DNA of 64,000 nt, from contig NSJX01000025.1 in assembly GCA_002286715.1 (NCBI GenBank), positions 84,782 to 148,781 of the forward strand, given 5' to 3'. This document shows, piece after piece, positions 35,391 to 46,361 of the stretch. The DNA is from Dentipellis sp. KUC8613. Taxonomy: Eukaryota > Basidiomycota > Agaricomycetes > Russulales > Hericiaceae. The notes under the pieces are model-generated. The model was not told the DNA's origin, ran no database searches, and saw only the letters and a list, made by a program, of their open reading frames with translations. A program made the position numbers and the translations under genes. Numbering within the stretch: position 1 is the first letter of the stretch; each line of letters starts with the position of its first letter.

Positions 35391-37831
35391 TCATGGTTTT
35401 CCGAAGCTCCCAGCGGACGATGAGCCCGTCTGCACAGAAGATGCAGAGCGGAACGTCGTGGGACTACGTGGCGACGCCGCGCCCGACGGCCTGCTCCCGA
35501 GCGAGCCGTCCAGGAGCTGCCCCATCTCCGACACAAACGTCCTGTCCCATGGCTCACGCGGGCTGTCCTCCACACCGAAGGTGTTCGCCTTTGTCGATGT
35601 CGACCCAGACGCCGCCATGGCCATAGCAAAATACTCGCTTGCTTCCAGGGACGCGCGACGCTCGGAGGCCGCTTCTTCGCGGGTGAGCTCGCCTAGCTCC
35701 GTGACGGGCGCAAGTACCTCGCTCGCGCCGAGGCTGTTGCTCCTGCTGCGCGGCGGGCTCATCGTGTCGCCCGCGCCGCGCGACGAAGTGGAGCTGACAC
35801 CATTCGGGGCAGTATAGTATGACGTGGCGATTGAGCGAGCGGACGGCCTGCTGGCGCCCGAACCGATGTTCGCACCTTCACGCAAGCCCTGCTCGGCGCC
35901 CTCGGATGCCGCGCTCCCTGTGCGGGGACGCACGGGGCTCGCAGGCGTCTTGAGGCTGTTGCTACGGCTAGGCGGCTGGCTAAGGTCGCTCGTGCTCAGG
36001 GAAAGCATCGTGGCACGAGTGGGCGGGCGAGACGACGCAAGGGACGATGCGGCGGGGCGGCTGGAGGAGGAGTTCGTGTGTTCGCGCGAGCCGACGGATT
36101 CGATGGTGGGCATGCGGCGCACGACGCCGCCAAGAACTTGGATGTGCTCCTCGGTTGGGACGGCGCGCCCGAATTCGTCGATAGTGAGGTACGATTGGTG
36201 GGTCTCGAGGACGTGGTGCAGCGGCGGGGTAACGGGCGACGCTTCGGGGCTGTCCGTATACGGGGCTTCGCGTGATATCTGGCCGACTAGCGTGCGGAAA
36301 CGGTCCGCGAAGCCTTGAAGATCCTCATCTGCGATTCCAATCGGCTTCTTTGCCTCGTCATCCGGGGATTCCGCAGAAGAATGCTGGCTGTGTCCGTGGC
36401 TACTTGAGCCCTGCATGTCATACAGGCTACGCACGCGGCGGAGAGACCGGCTCTTGCCGCCAGACTCGGTGGACTCGTCCTCGGAAGTTGTAGAAGTCTC
36501 CGTGGTATAGCCGGCCATCGTCTGCCCGCTGCTGCGGCCAAGAGAGGGCGCCGACTGGTTGACCGCCGAGTGCACATCGCGGAAGTCCGGGATGACGGCG
36601 GTGCGAACGCTGAGGAACGAATGGGGACGAATGACGGACTGTCGGTTAGAGGGATCGCGGGGAGCTTGAGAAGCGATGGAGACACGATGCAGCGCGAGAG
36701 AGTGCACGGAAGGAGCCGAAAGACGAGGATTATTGCTGTTCGTGACGGAAGTTGCCAGGGTATGCGAACTCGGAGTTCGTGTCTGCATAATTGAAGATAC
36801 CTCCTTTTGCGTGCTGCCCCGACGGAAATGAGCCAACGGCGGTGTGGTTGGCCAGCGAGTTACGTCATAGTAGTAACAAGCAGCATGGAAGATAATCTGG
36901 GAACAACATCAGAATCACAAGTACACAAGATGAACACAGGCAACTGACCAACACGACGGCAGTAACAATTAGCCGTGCAATGGCCGCTGCCAGCCAAACA
37001 CCCCAAGCGGGAACGCTGGTAGTGCACTGGCCGCCTACCGACCGCCAGACGACGTCCAAGTCCCAGTGGCATCGTCCTTGCAGCCCGAGGTCCGCGACGG
37101 ACGTTCGTCTCCATATAAAAACAAGGACTAGGTTGATAATGGCAGGCGCGATCAGAAAGAAGGATATCAGATAGGGCGTCACAATGCGGCCGAGGGCCTG
37201 AATGCGGCGTAGCTTCTGGAAATCCTGATTGAAGAAGAGATGAAAGGGCACCACGGAGCGCAGGGAGAAAAGGAGTAGACACGTAAATGATACGAGGGAA
37301 GAGATGCCGAGTGATAATGCGACAATCTGTCGGTCCGCCGCCGAGTAGATGACATACGCTACAAAGTAGCGGACCGTGGTATACAATGCCCAAGCGCCTG
37401 GAAATAGAACACTGTCAGATGTCGAAGCTTAGTGTATTAGATTAGGACGCACCGATGAGCAGCTCTAGAACGCCCTTGATTGTCCTGAGTCGACGTAGAC
37501 GCTTGCGTGTGATCTTCTCCCAATAACCCTTTTTTTCGCGTGAGGTCACCGGGTCGCCATCAAGATTGAGGCCGAGATCCCATCCTGCACGAGGACCGTC
37601 GGGATGTAAGGGCTGCCGCGAAAGAAGATCCTGGTATGCATAAGAATCGAATGAAGACGAATGGAGCAAAGGCTCTGTAGGATGTGAGTGTCGTGAAGTC
37701 GTAGTCTGCAGCGTAGTCGTCGAGAGAGACGACTGTTGACGTGTATGTGATCCGTGGCGTTCTGGAACTAAACGCGGTTGAAACGTGGGCTCGGGGGAGA
37801 ATAGGGTATTGTGGAGGTCTATGGCCGACAT
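35391..37831 (-). CDS. Four-span membrane protein with long disordered tail
   Basis: Three exons (37831-37453, 37397-36949, 36896-35391) give 777 residues. A disordered N-terminus with a basic WEKITRKRLRRLRTIKGVLE end leads into four spans: YTTVRYFVAYVIYSA, IVALSLGISSLVSFTCLLLF, PYLISFFLIAPAIINLVLVF and AWGVWLAAAIARLIVTAVVL. Spans 2 and 3 are separated by a short basic loop (FNQDFQKLRRIQALGR) and spans 3 and 4 by an extracytoplasmic-looking loop with two Cys (LQGRCHWDLD, GGQCTTS). The remaining 480 residues are serine-rich and disordered, with many possible phosphorylation sites (RSRSLRRVRSLYDMQGSSS), as in fungal plasma-membrane stress sensors or GPCR-like proteins. No family was recognised with confidence. 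Confidence 0.78.
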
Positions 37832-38428
37832 GGCGAGGTAGCGAAGTACGAGCGCGTGACGAAGAGAGCGAGTATGGACGATTAGAGTGGTCACGATTAA
37901 AGCATAGATAGCTGAAAGAAATCTATGGTGGCCCTATGAACATGTCGCTGAGCTGCGACTCGAGGAAAGGGGGGAGCACGGTAGTTGAGAGTATGGGTTG
38001 ACGCGACGAGACACGGTGGAGGCCACTCAACTCGGAGAAGCGTCAAATAGGAAGGAGCTGTTACGTACTTCGCGTCTTCCATCAGCACAGCCACCTTTGT
38101 TCAGATGTTCGAACAGTGCAGCTTTGAGTCTGTCGATCCCTGCGAACAATCCCCTATTGGTCCGCTATGTTTGTGTGTATCTACCATCGAAGAAATGCCG
38201 TGCAACGTGAGTCTTTTGTATCGCTTTGGTATACCTCGAACCTTAGACAGCCTTCCATGCACAGCACTACTTTGAGGTGGAGATACACCGGGCATAACCA
38301 GGACGTTGAGATAATCCACGAAACCAAAGAGATGGCCAAAGCCAAGGCTGAGAGAAGATCTCTTACTTATATTCTGAGGCACCTTGCTTTACTACGAGAC
38401 TGGTAGAGATAGTTAGTGATCAAAACAA
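37832..38428. other. Gene-free stretch upstream of the tRNA region
   Basis: Promoter of the four-span membrane protein lies at the left edge. No exon was supported in the rest. Confidence 0.5.
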
Positions 38429-38457
38429 ACCGCCTTAGCTCAATGATAGGGCGTCGC
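38429..38457 (+). pseudogene. Broken 5' half of tRNA-Arg(CCU)
   Basis: A 29-nt stretch matches the 5' half of the intact tRNA at 38651 (acceptor 5' strand, D arm and start of the anticodon stem: CCGCCTTAGCTCAATGATAG then GGCGTCGC) with two or three mismatches, then diverges. It lacks the anticodon loop, T arm and 3' acceptor strand, so it cannot be a working tRNA. Confidence 0.7.
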
Positions 38458-38650
38458 GCGGACCGCTTGACCTGCCTCGCCCCATCATCTAAGACTAGCG
38501 CGCCGCCGTCGCCTCCGATCGGTGCTCGTATCCATCGCCGCCCGCCACGGCGTCGCCCGCGGGCGTCATGCATGCCTTCTCGCCGTGCAGCTCGATTCCA
38601 GTATGGAAACATTGACCGAACATAGTGAGGCCATAAACACTGATAAACAT

Positions 38651-38722
38651 GCCGCCGTAGCTCAATGGTAGGGCGTCGCTTTCCTAAGGCGAAGGTTGCG
38701 GGTTCGATCCCCGTCGGTGGTA
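38651..38722 (+). tRNA. tRNA-Arg, anticodon CCU
   Basis: All 72 positions fold: acceptor GCCGCCG with CGGTGGT, D arm GCTC/GGGC, anticodon stem TCGCT/GGCGA around loop TTCCTAA (anticodon CCT), five-nt variable loop, T arm GCGGG-TTCGATC-CCCGT and discriminator A. It has no intron. It decodes AGG. A run of T lies about 10 nt downstream (TTCTTTTTGG), a likely polymerase III stop. Confidence 0.96.
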
Positions 38723-38935
38723 CGATGTTCTTTTTGGTTTTTGATACATTCGTCGCCAGACCGTTGGGCACATGCATCTCTATGGCGGAGGAGCGCTATC
38801 TTGAAGACGGCGGTGTGGGAGCCTGAGTACTTCGTTCGCACTGGAGGGCCGAGCAGGCGTGGAAAAGGCACCCGAACAAGTGTGGCTGCCCAACGCGCGA
38901 CGCGAATTGGCCTTCCTTCGCGTCCTTCAACGACC

Positions 38936-39826
38936 ATGGCCGGCGGGATCAGCTCGACTACGCTCAACCTCCGGTTCATGCAGAATGCACAACGAGCAGC
39001 AGCCACTCCGAGCACCTCTAACCCTGCAGCTGCTGAAAAAGCTCAAGCCAAGGACGAGTCGCAGTGGGAGGTCTCTGCGGAGCTGAAGGAAGCTTGGGGT
39101 ATCGGTTCGCAGGCTAAGGACTCAAGGTATGTCTGTATCTCGTTGCTTTCCGCCTATTTTCTGTCTTCAGATACGGCTCCTGACTAGCATATTACAGCAA
39201 GCCGGCGATCACCCACGAATCCTCGTACCTGCCTTTCCTGTGGTCCGCAAGCGACACCACGGATGGCTCATCTGCCACCGCGGCGGGTGCGAATCTCCCC
39301 ATCAAAGGCCGCCGCACCTGGGATAAGCGCGGACGCGAGATCGTCCCCGAAGACAATGTACGTCCCGTCCATCCATACGTCGCCCTTCACCATCCCTTCA
39401 CGTCTCACCTAGGCACCTGAAGCCCCGCCCGCCGACGTTCCACGCTCCGACGCGCCCAGGAAACTCAAGTCGATCTCCGGATCGGGCTATGGCTCTGTTT
39501 CCTCGGCCCGTGCGAGCAAGGACGCGGACAGGGACAGAGACAAGTCCAAAACGCCGAAGAAGGCACAAAAGCCTGTGCGGGAGCTCATCCGCGAGGACGC
39601 AAGTCGCCCGGGTGGGGACCTTCGCGCACAGCTGAGGGCGCCTGCTCCTGCAGCCGCGAAAGGATTCCTCAAGCCCGCCGGCGTAGACGAGGCCCCTGGA
39701 GCTAAACCAGCAACGGCAACTGCAAGTGAAAATATAACGACGGACTCGCTGAAGCGCACGCTCGATGCAGGTGGTGCGGATGCGGAGGCTAAGAAACGGA
39801 AGAAGAAGAAAAAGACCTCAGAGTGA
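38936..39826 (+). CDS. MPP6: Mpp6-like nuclear exosome cofactor
   Basis: Three exons (38936-39126, 39198-39357, 39413-39826) give 254 residues. The N-terminal motif SSTTLNLRFMQNAQRA matches the short Mpp6 motif (leucine-rich start then RFM) that docks on exosome subunit Rrp40, followed by WEVSAELKEAWGIG. The middle has ESSYLPFLWSASD and KGRRTWDKRGREIVPEDN. The C-terminus is disordered with RASKDADRDRDKSKTPKKAQ and ends in a lysine-rich nuclear-signal-like stretch (EAKKRKKKKKTSE). Mpp6 stimulates nuclear RNA surveillance with Mtr4. Decayed copies of its 3' half appear at 56.44 and 62.21 kb, and its downstream flank is repeated as well. Assignment rests on the N-terminal motif and layout. Confidence 0.6.
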
Positions 39827-41375
39827 GCGACGGGCCCTGCGTGCCCCTGCGCCGCGCGAATGTCTGGTACGCCGTTCGCACCCCATGCACATGACACCAC
39901 ATGCTGACCACCCTAGCCCGTATCTCGTATCATAGATGCCTTACCTTTTATGTATCCGCCACATCGCGAGGCAGGCGAGCGGCTGGCGGTACGTGGTAGT
40001 GGTACGGACGCCCATCGTCTCTCTGCTGCCCGCCGCACACTGTGCGAATGTGTGCGGAGCTAGCCTTAAGCTTGCCATGTGCAGGCGCTCTAGATCCGCA
40101 CGTCGACGGGACAGCGGGCGGGCGGTGTCGCCGCGGGCGAACTGGCACGGCGGGCGTGCGCGCTGCTGCTAATAGTGCACGCGCACGGATATGGCACGAG
40201 TATAGCCCATGCGTTCCACGTTCCATTCCAGTCTGCATATCGCCGTGTATCTTCCTTGCCCACACCAGTACCGCTGCCTACACCAATGTCACGCGATAGA
40301 TGATAGACAGATAGATCTCGTTCCGTCCTGGGAGCCGTGTCGCGGAACATCGCGCTGATGGGTGCTTCTTGATTCCGCAGACACGCTCCATCGACAGGGC
40401 TTCTGAATTCGAAGGCCGCCTGCTGTATGTCTGAATCAGTCCGTGCTGCTGGCGGCTGATGTGCTGATGGCTTCGTTATCTGTTGTCCCTCGCGAAGCGA
40501 CTGGCGTCCGCGGAACTCAAGCACACCCGGCAATTGCTCCTCCATGCGGTGTGCCGCATGCTGTGCTCCGTTCACAGAGGAGCTTAAGTGAGCTTGTGCA
40601 TGTGCGAGCGTGTGTGTGCACAATATTGTACTGAGAGCGTATGTTACACTGGTCCTGCGCCTGAGGCAGCTGTTTTAGGCAAGGCTGCAGGCGCGCGTTT
40701 ATGGTGCATCTTCGGGTTAGGTCAAGGGACTCACTAGGATGATCCTCCTTACCTACTGGAATGTCGGCTGCAAGGTAACAAGTAGCGCTTCGATGTCAGC
40801 TATACACGACCACCTGCCAATATCAAATCCGGGTACAGCGTTTAGCTATATGTAAACACGTGACGGCTCGACTAACCAACGAGTACTGGCGCGTTCCATC
40901 CGTTTTGTATATATTCTGTATTGCATTTCAAAAATTCTCCAAATATAGTAGCTTATAGTAGATGCGCATGCTTGTCAGCGGCCAGCGCGGATCGGTGGAC
41001 ATGTATGTATGTATCTGTAAGTATATGCGAGTAATCGTAGCTAGTGATATAAATGAGTTGCGAGTCACGGGTCGCTGACCGAGCCGTAAATCGTAGAGAA
41101 GCAGAACAAGACCGGGATACAGCAGTAGAGCCAGAGAGGGCGAGAAAGGACAGTGAGGAGTACAGGGGCATACGGTAGTGGTGGTAGTGATGCAGTCTAG
41201 TGGTAAAACACACGCAGCGGCCCATAATTTAAACATAACCTATTGCCAATGTGTCGTCTCAACGATCACTTGACAAGCAGCGCGTGAAAAGAGTATAAAC
41301 AAGAGAAGGTAGAATCGGAGATGGACAAGCCCTTGGCCTCGTCGGCCGATTGGACAACTCGTGCCCGGGTCTCCA
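39827..41375. repeat. Mpp6 downstream flank, related to the 57 kb and 63 kb regions
   Basis: From about 40030 to 40750 the DNA is recognisably related to 57070-57660 and 62930-63570 (for example the ends CGATAGATGATAGACAGATA, TCCGTTCACAGAGGAGCTTA and GGGTTAGGTC... ACTAGGATGA). From 40950 to 41300 it is related to 52460-52830 instead (AGCCGTAAATCGTAGAGA; GCCCATAATTTAAA). So this is the original or one copy of the duplicated unit. The right part is the X1 3' untranslated region. No gene was seen. Confidence 0.7.
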
Positions 41376-42244
41376 TCAGAAACGCCTGAGAGCCTGGGCA
41401 CGCTCGCGCTGCTGTTGCCGACGCTTGGCCTTGAGCTTGTACTGGACAAACCCGATGTCCGACTTTTCATCATCCGCGTCGGCAGCTTTCTCGTGATCGG
41501 TGTCCTCGTCGCTCGAGGAATCGGAGAGCACGGAACGGAGCTCCGTCACGAACACGACGCTCTCGCCGTCGGACTCGTCGCCGTTGTCGGTGCCGTATGC
41601 CGAGTCGTCGTTCTCCGTTGAGGCATTGTCCTCGCTCGACAAGCCGTTGTCCTCGAACATCGCGTCCTCGCTATCGAACATCGCGGCAAACTCCTGCTCG
41701 ATGTCCGGGGTTGCCAGAGAAAGCTGGTATCGCATGCTGATGACGTATGCAGTGGTCCTGGTGAGGTTGGGGTCGTAGCGCCCAAAGGGGCGTGGGAGGG
41801 ATGGATGGGCCCCAGTGTAGGGAGGAACCCCGACAACGGGGCATGGGGGTGGGGACCGCGCGTTCTTGGCGACGTTAACCTCGGTCTCCTCTGACGAGGG
41901 AGGGGATGGGGATGCAGGAGGGGAAGGGTGTAACATGGAGAATAGAGAGTCGGTATCGGTGGGTGCTGCGAGGTCATGGAGTTCCTGGACGTCGACGGGA
42001 GGGAGAGGAACCTGTTCGGGCGCCCAATGGGTGGTCGGGATGGTGGCACTGAGGGAAGACAAAAGCATTGGCGTGGGGGTGCCCTCGGCCGGGACAGAGG
42101 GAAGCTGAGAGATCTGGAGAACATAAAATAAGCGCGATGAACGAGGGAAGGAAGACTGAACAAACGCACTTCGTGGACTTCGTGCCCTTCTCCTGCCTCC
42201 ACTGTCAGTGGCATCGGTGCCGCCCAGGTCGTCGTGGTGACCAT
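41376..42244 (-). CDS. Acidic low-complexity protein X1 (unit 1 of local family)
   Basis: Two exons (42244-42170, 42113-41376) give 270 residues. A short first exon (MVTTTTWAAPMPLTVEAGEG ... ending in Glu) is followed by a phase-0 intron with donor GTGCGT. Exon 2 is proline/serine-rich, then has one compact piece (YDPNLTRTTAYVISMRYQLS), and is strongly acidic near the end (SSSDEDTDHEKAADADDEKS) before a basic end (YKLKAKRRQQQRERAQALRR). No known family. X3 has the same design: short first exon ending in Glu, phase-0 intron, identical GTGCGT donor, Pro/Ser then acidic tail; X2 shares its downstream DNA. The architecture is more alike than the protein sequences. Confidence 0.65.
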
Positions 42245-44161
42245 TTTCTTAGTCCGTTTGTTACTGGAGTTATTGAATGTTTTTGTCGTTTATGTTATTG
42301 AAAGCAAGAACGTAGAGAGAGCAGGGGGAGGCAGTGGGGAGTGCAGGTGATGGAGGAGGAGGTGCGGTTGAGATGGTGTGTAGTGTGCAAGTGGGGGAAG
42401 AAGCGAAATGACGTGGTTGAGTGCTGACCTTACTTTTTAAACTCCTCCGGCGATCGAGTCCAAGTTGTGGACGGGTTCAACAAAGGACCCAGAACGTAAC
42501 GCGAGCCACGGCACGTGCTCGGAAAGTCAGAGAACAATGGCCCGTCTCAGGCCACCTGCCACGCCGGTATAGTTGCGTTGCTGCTCGCTCGCTCCCCCAT
42601 TTCCCCCTCACGGGATCGCGTTATACTTGCGCATTATCCCAAATATGGTCCAGCCTGCGAGTCTATCGCGCGAGAGGTGATGGGCCCGAATTTCAGAAAC
42701 GCACCTTACACATACTCATTCCTGCTGTATATTCAATCCCCAAAATTCAGAAACGACCCGTCAATGTGCGAGACGAAACGACGACTAGCAGCGCATATGT
42801 GAGATACCTAAACTAACTGCAGCGAGCCAGATGCATCGCCGCCGTTGATCCCGCCCAACCCCAGGTCGAGCTATGCTGCAATGCTCTCACGTTCGGTCCC
42901 ACGGTGTTCTGGAACAATGGGTTTGGTAGCCTGTTGGACAATAGACTGTCAGAAATGGCGCGGCGCGTACATAATCCTCACATTAGGTTGAGCCCGGATC
43001 GCATCACTCCGTCGGGGGTTATGCCAGACGACCCAGGACCTCCGGCCCGTCATCATCATCCTCCACAGTGATGCTCTTCCATAACTCTCTTCGCTGTCGT
43101 CCCCGAGCTCATGCACTAGAAAAATGCAGCACGGGGCTGCTTACGGAGTAACGTGAAGTCAGACACAGTGAGTCGTAGAAATGCTTACCGTGTTGCCTTC
43201 CCATGATTTGAGCAGAGCTTCAGGCCTTGGAACCATTCCGTGTGTCCTTGACATATTTGCACCTTCCATCCTGCTGCTCCCCAGAAGCAAGGTCAACTTT
43301 CCTAGAGTATAACGTTGAAGACCAGTCTGAGAGGATGAGCGACAAAAATGTGCGTATGCTGTGTTCACCTGATGCTTGCATGTATTGAGGATGCGATGTT
43401 ATCGACATTTTCGGACTGGTCGCCGATGTTCTGTCGTCCTGCGCTGCCAACATATCACCCCGGCGAATTTCCACGTGTTTCACCGTTGTTACGCACCTCT
43501 GCGAGAGAAGACGCGCATAGTTACACATTTCTCGGCGCTGTGGCGATGCAGTACGCGAGCTTGTTTGTGGCCGGTTGATGTGGACGCTCGTCGCTCGTCC
43601 TTACACGTGTATTCAAGGCAGCTACATCGGCCATTGCCGAGGTGTGTACCGGGTCACGTGTAATTATAACATACCTCAGCTGTCTCGAGACTGGCAAATT
43701 AGTCATACCAAGGATTTCGAGCGCCGCAGGCCGACAAAATCGACCAAGGGGATGCTGCGCTCGTCCGAAAGGAGCGACCAAGGATTGGTCGCTCACTATC
43801 TTCAATCATAAATGGTGTAACATAATAATTCCTACGTGCCTTAGCGGTAAGTGCTCCCCTGATCCTGTGAAACATCGGCAGGCACCCACTACCGGAGGCC
43901 TTGGGTTCGAACCTCGCGCGTTCATGTCCCTCTATATCCCTAGGCCTTGATCACCCCACGGCTAGCTCTCGAAAGCTTCCAGTCTTGCCGGTATTGTTAT
44001 GCCAGGCGAAGGTCAACGACGAAGCTGCAGACTGCTTTGTATTGATACATAGATCTTAGGTGTAGATACAGCTGGGCCACTACCGTAACCTTTGGACTTG
44101 TACGGCTTTCCACGATATGTTACAAATACATGAGATAGCTAGACAAGGAGACACGAGAAGG
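42245..44161. other. X1 promoter side and gene-free region next to the transposon
   Basis: The start (to about 42600) is weakly related to the X2 upstream region (53560-53760), sharing ACAATGG... GTCTC.GGCCACC. At 43772-43794 a perfect 10-bp inverted repeat (GAGCGACCAA, 3-nt loop) forms a hairpin. At about 43830-43925 there are tRNA-promoter-like A and B boxes (TTAGCGGTAAGTGC; GGTTCGAACC). No exon was supported. Confidence 0.4.
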
Positions 44162-44948
44162 TCAGTCAAGAATACGTATGTAGAGCATATGTGCCCCGAT
44201 GATCGCGGGTACATTGGCCTTTGCAGGGACGCCGTGCAGAATGAAGCGCACGGACACGCGCTTCCCGAACGGAACTGCTGCGAGGGAGGGGATTGGGTAG
44301 TGCTTGTGGTCCGCTGTGAACATGGGGAGCCACTCGAGGGTGTATGGGCTCTGGGAGTCCAAGGCTGCATTCAGTTCTATGAATTTGACAAAAAAAGAAT
44401 GCATCTGAACATACCGGAGGCCTCCAACTGACCTGAAGAAAAGCGAGAGGTGACTCGCTACCTTGGCTGTAGTCGGGGGCCACGAGCTCGCTGAGGGCTG
44501 CACCCGGGTCCACTGCCTCCTGCACAATGCGCTCCAGCTGTTCCAATGCCCGATGCCAGGCCGAGACATCCTCGTACTCATCACTGGGGGCCCTGAACCA
44601 GGAGGAAGCGAACTTGTCGCTTGTCGCGACTTCTGGAGAATAGGGGTGGTCGCGATCCCCATCGGGTGTGAGGTAGCAGTGAGTCGGCTCGATGCGGGCA
44701 TCGACTTCGAAGATGATCGCCGAGAAGTCGACCTTGATGCTGTATTGGATGGTGGTCGGATTCTCTTCGCAGTACAGCAATGCCTTGAAGCCATCCCGAT
44801 GGACGAATGAACAATCGACAGGGTCGTCGACACTGCCCAGTCGAAGGATGGTGAAATATTGTTCCTGCTGCTCGTAGTGTTTCTGCACCCGGGCAGCATC
44901 ATACTGCCGTAACTGAGAGCGGGGTAGATCAAGAAGCTCGAGTGACAT
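44162..44948 (-). CDS. Unknown protein divergent from the transposase
   Basis: Two exons (44948-44462, 44364-44162), with a 97-nt intron and matching phase, give 229 residues. The N-terminal part reads MSLELLDLPRSQLRQYDAAR and RVQKHYEQQEQYFTILRLG; the middle has SAIIFEVDARIEPTHCYLTP and YEDVSAWHRALEQLERIVQE; the end, VPFGKRVSVRFILHGVPA then IGAHMLYIRILD, looks like beta strands. Codon use is GC-rich and protein-like throughout, so it seems intact. No family was recognised. It lies head-to-head with the transposase gene (1.4 kb apart), inside the segment that interrupts the X array, and so may be an accessory gene of the element; this is inference. An alternative reading uses a 29-nt intron and an 18-nt exon. 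Confidence 0.55.
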
Positions 44949-46361
44949 GTCGTGGTCGTAGGATACAAAGAGAGGGGACTTACTCCTGACTGAAACTGAT
45001 ATTGATGTCACCACTGCGGCAGAGTTGCCGCGCTTGGGCCTTGTAATCCAGCGTCGGGTTGCCGTGCTTCACCAGAACGCGTCTCGCACTGTACGTACGT
45101 GTCCCTGCCTGTAGATCGACCGGCCATCTTTGAGATTATCGGGAGATGCCCGGTCATCAAAGTGTTTATGAGGCTGGTGCCAGCCACTCGGACTCTTATG
45201 AAAACATTGGCGCCTCGGTTCCAAGAGCATGCCTCGCTTCGCGACGCATCAGGTCGCATTCCGGTGCTGTGTCTTGAATCCGATACTTCTCACAAGCCAC
45301 ATGGAAAAAGGTATGTAATTACCTGTCTGTCCTGGATTATGGGACAGAACAGAACTCATGCCGCTACCCGGCTGTCCTCTCCGAGATCAAGACCATGCGC
45401 TCCATTAAATATGGTTGCCACAGCGATGTGGACTCTGCCGTTCGACTTGGACTCGCGACCGGTGCGAATCTTACCATGGACTGTCCCGTCATGCCAAGTC
45501 ACTATCCGATTATGCCAGAGTCGTCTGTGCGCAAATCATCAACCGGATCCTCAGCGACAATGACAACAGAAGGTGACTCTATGTCCCGCCCGCCGACTCT
45601 ACGCCCCGCCCACCAAGTCTACGCCCCGCCCACCATCTCTATGCCCTGCCGATTGTCTTCTGTAGATTTCGGGCAGAGAACATATCACCCGAATGTTCAT
45701 TTGGGTCTCGGCAAGTACCTCTTTGTGTATACATGCTTGCCTTATTTTACGAAGCCATGTAGCGACTCGATTGTGGTAGGTGCACTCAGTGGGATGCAGG
45801 GGAGCGAGAGAGCACATCCCCCGGTCATAGCTCAGCATCATCTCCAACGTCTGTGGCGCCGGGTGACTCGGAGCAGACGGCCCTTCACGTCGCGACCAGG
45901 TACGCGAAACACTTTGATCATCTTGAGAGAACGGCACGACACATATACTATAAACCAGCCTGTACCGAGAGGCTTGAGTCCCGTGTGCACAGGCATTTTC
46001 GGCTACTCTCAGGCTCTGCAGGTTTGACTGTATCATGCCGTGGATCTTACTTTATCTGCTACCTATACTGTATTTCGCTTTTGCTGTAGATAAATATAAC
46101 ACTGATAGACCATGGTGTGCGCGCGGCTCTGAACACCTAGAATGTGCGATTGTGACAGTCCGAAGGGCTCGGCTACAAGTACAGGTTTTGTCAGTACCAC
46201 TTGAAATCCCCGCCAGTGACCTGCCGCTGCCCGTCTGCCCGTCGGCTCCGCTGGCGACGGAAGCAAATCGAAAGGGAGGGCCCGCTCACCATTCGCCCTC
46301 TTTCTCCTGACAGCTCTGAGTCCCCGCTCACCATCCGTTCCTCGACGGTGCCCAGCCTGTC
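44949..46361. other. Divergent region between unknown gene and transposase
   Basis: It separates two head-to-head genes. At 45573-45645 a GC-rich unit of 20 bp (CTCTACGCCCCGCCCACCAA with variants) is repeated about 3.5 times; these GC boxes could be transcription-factor sites. Near 46205-46350 short related pieces recur (GCTCACCATTCG, GCTCACCATCCG). No exon was fixed. Confidence 0.45.

Noticed and set aside
44433..44461. 29-nt intron plus 18-nt exon in the 44.2-kb gene
   Set aside because: A single 97-nt intron gives the same phase more simply.
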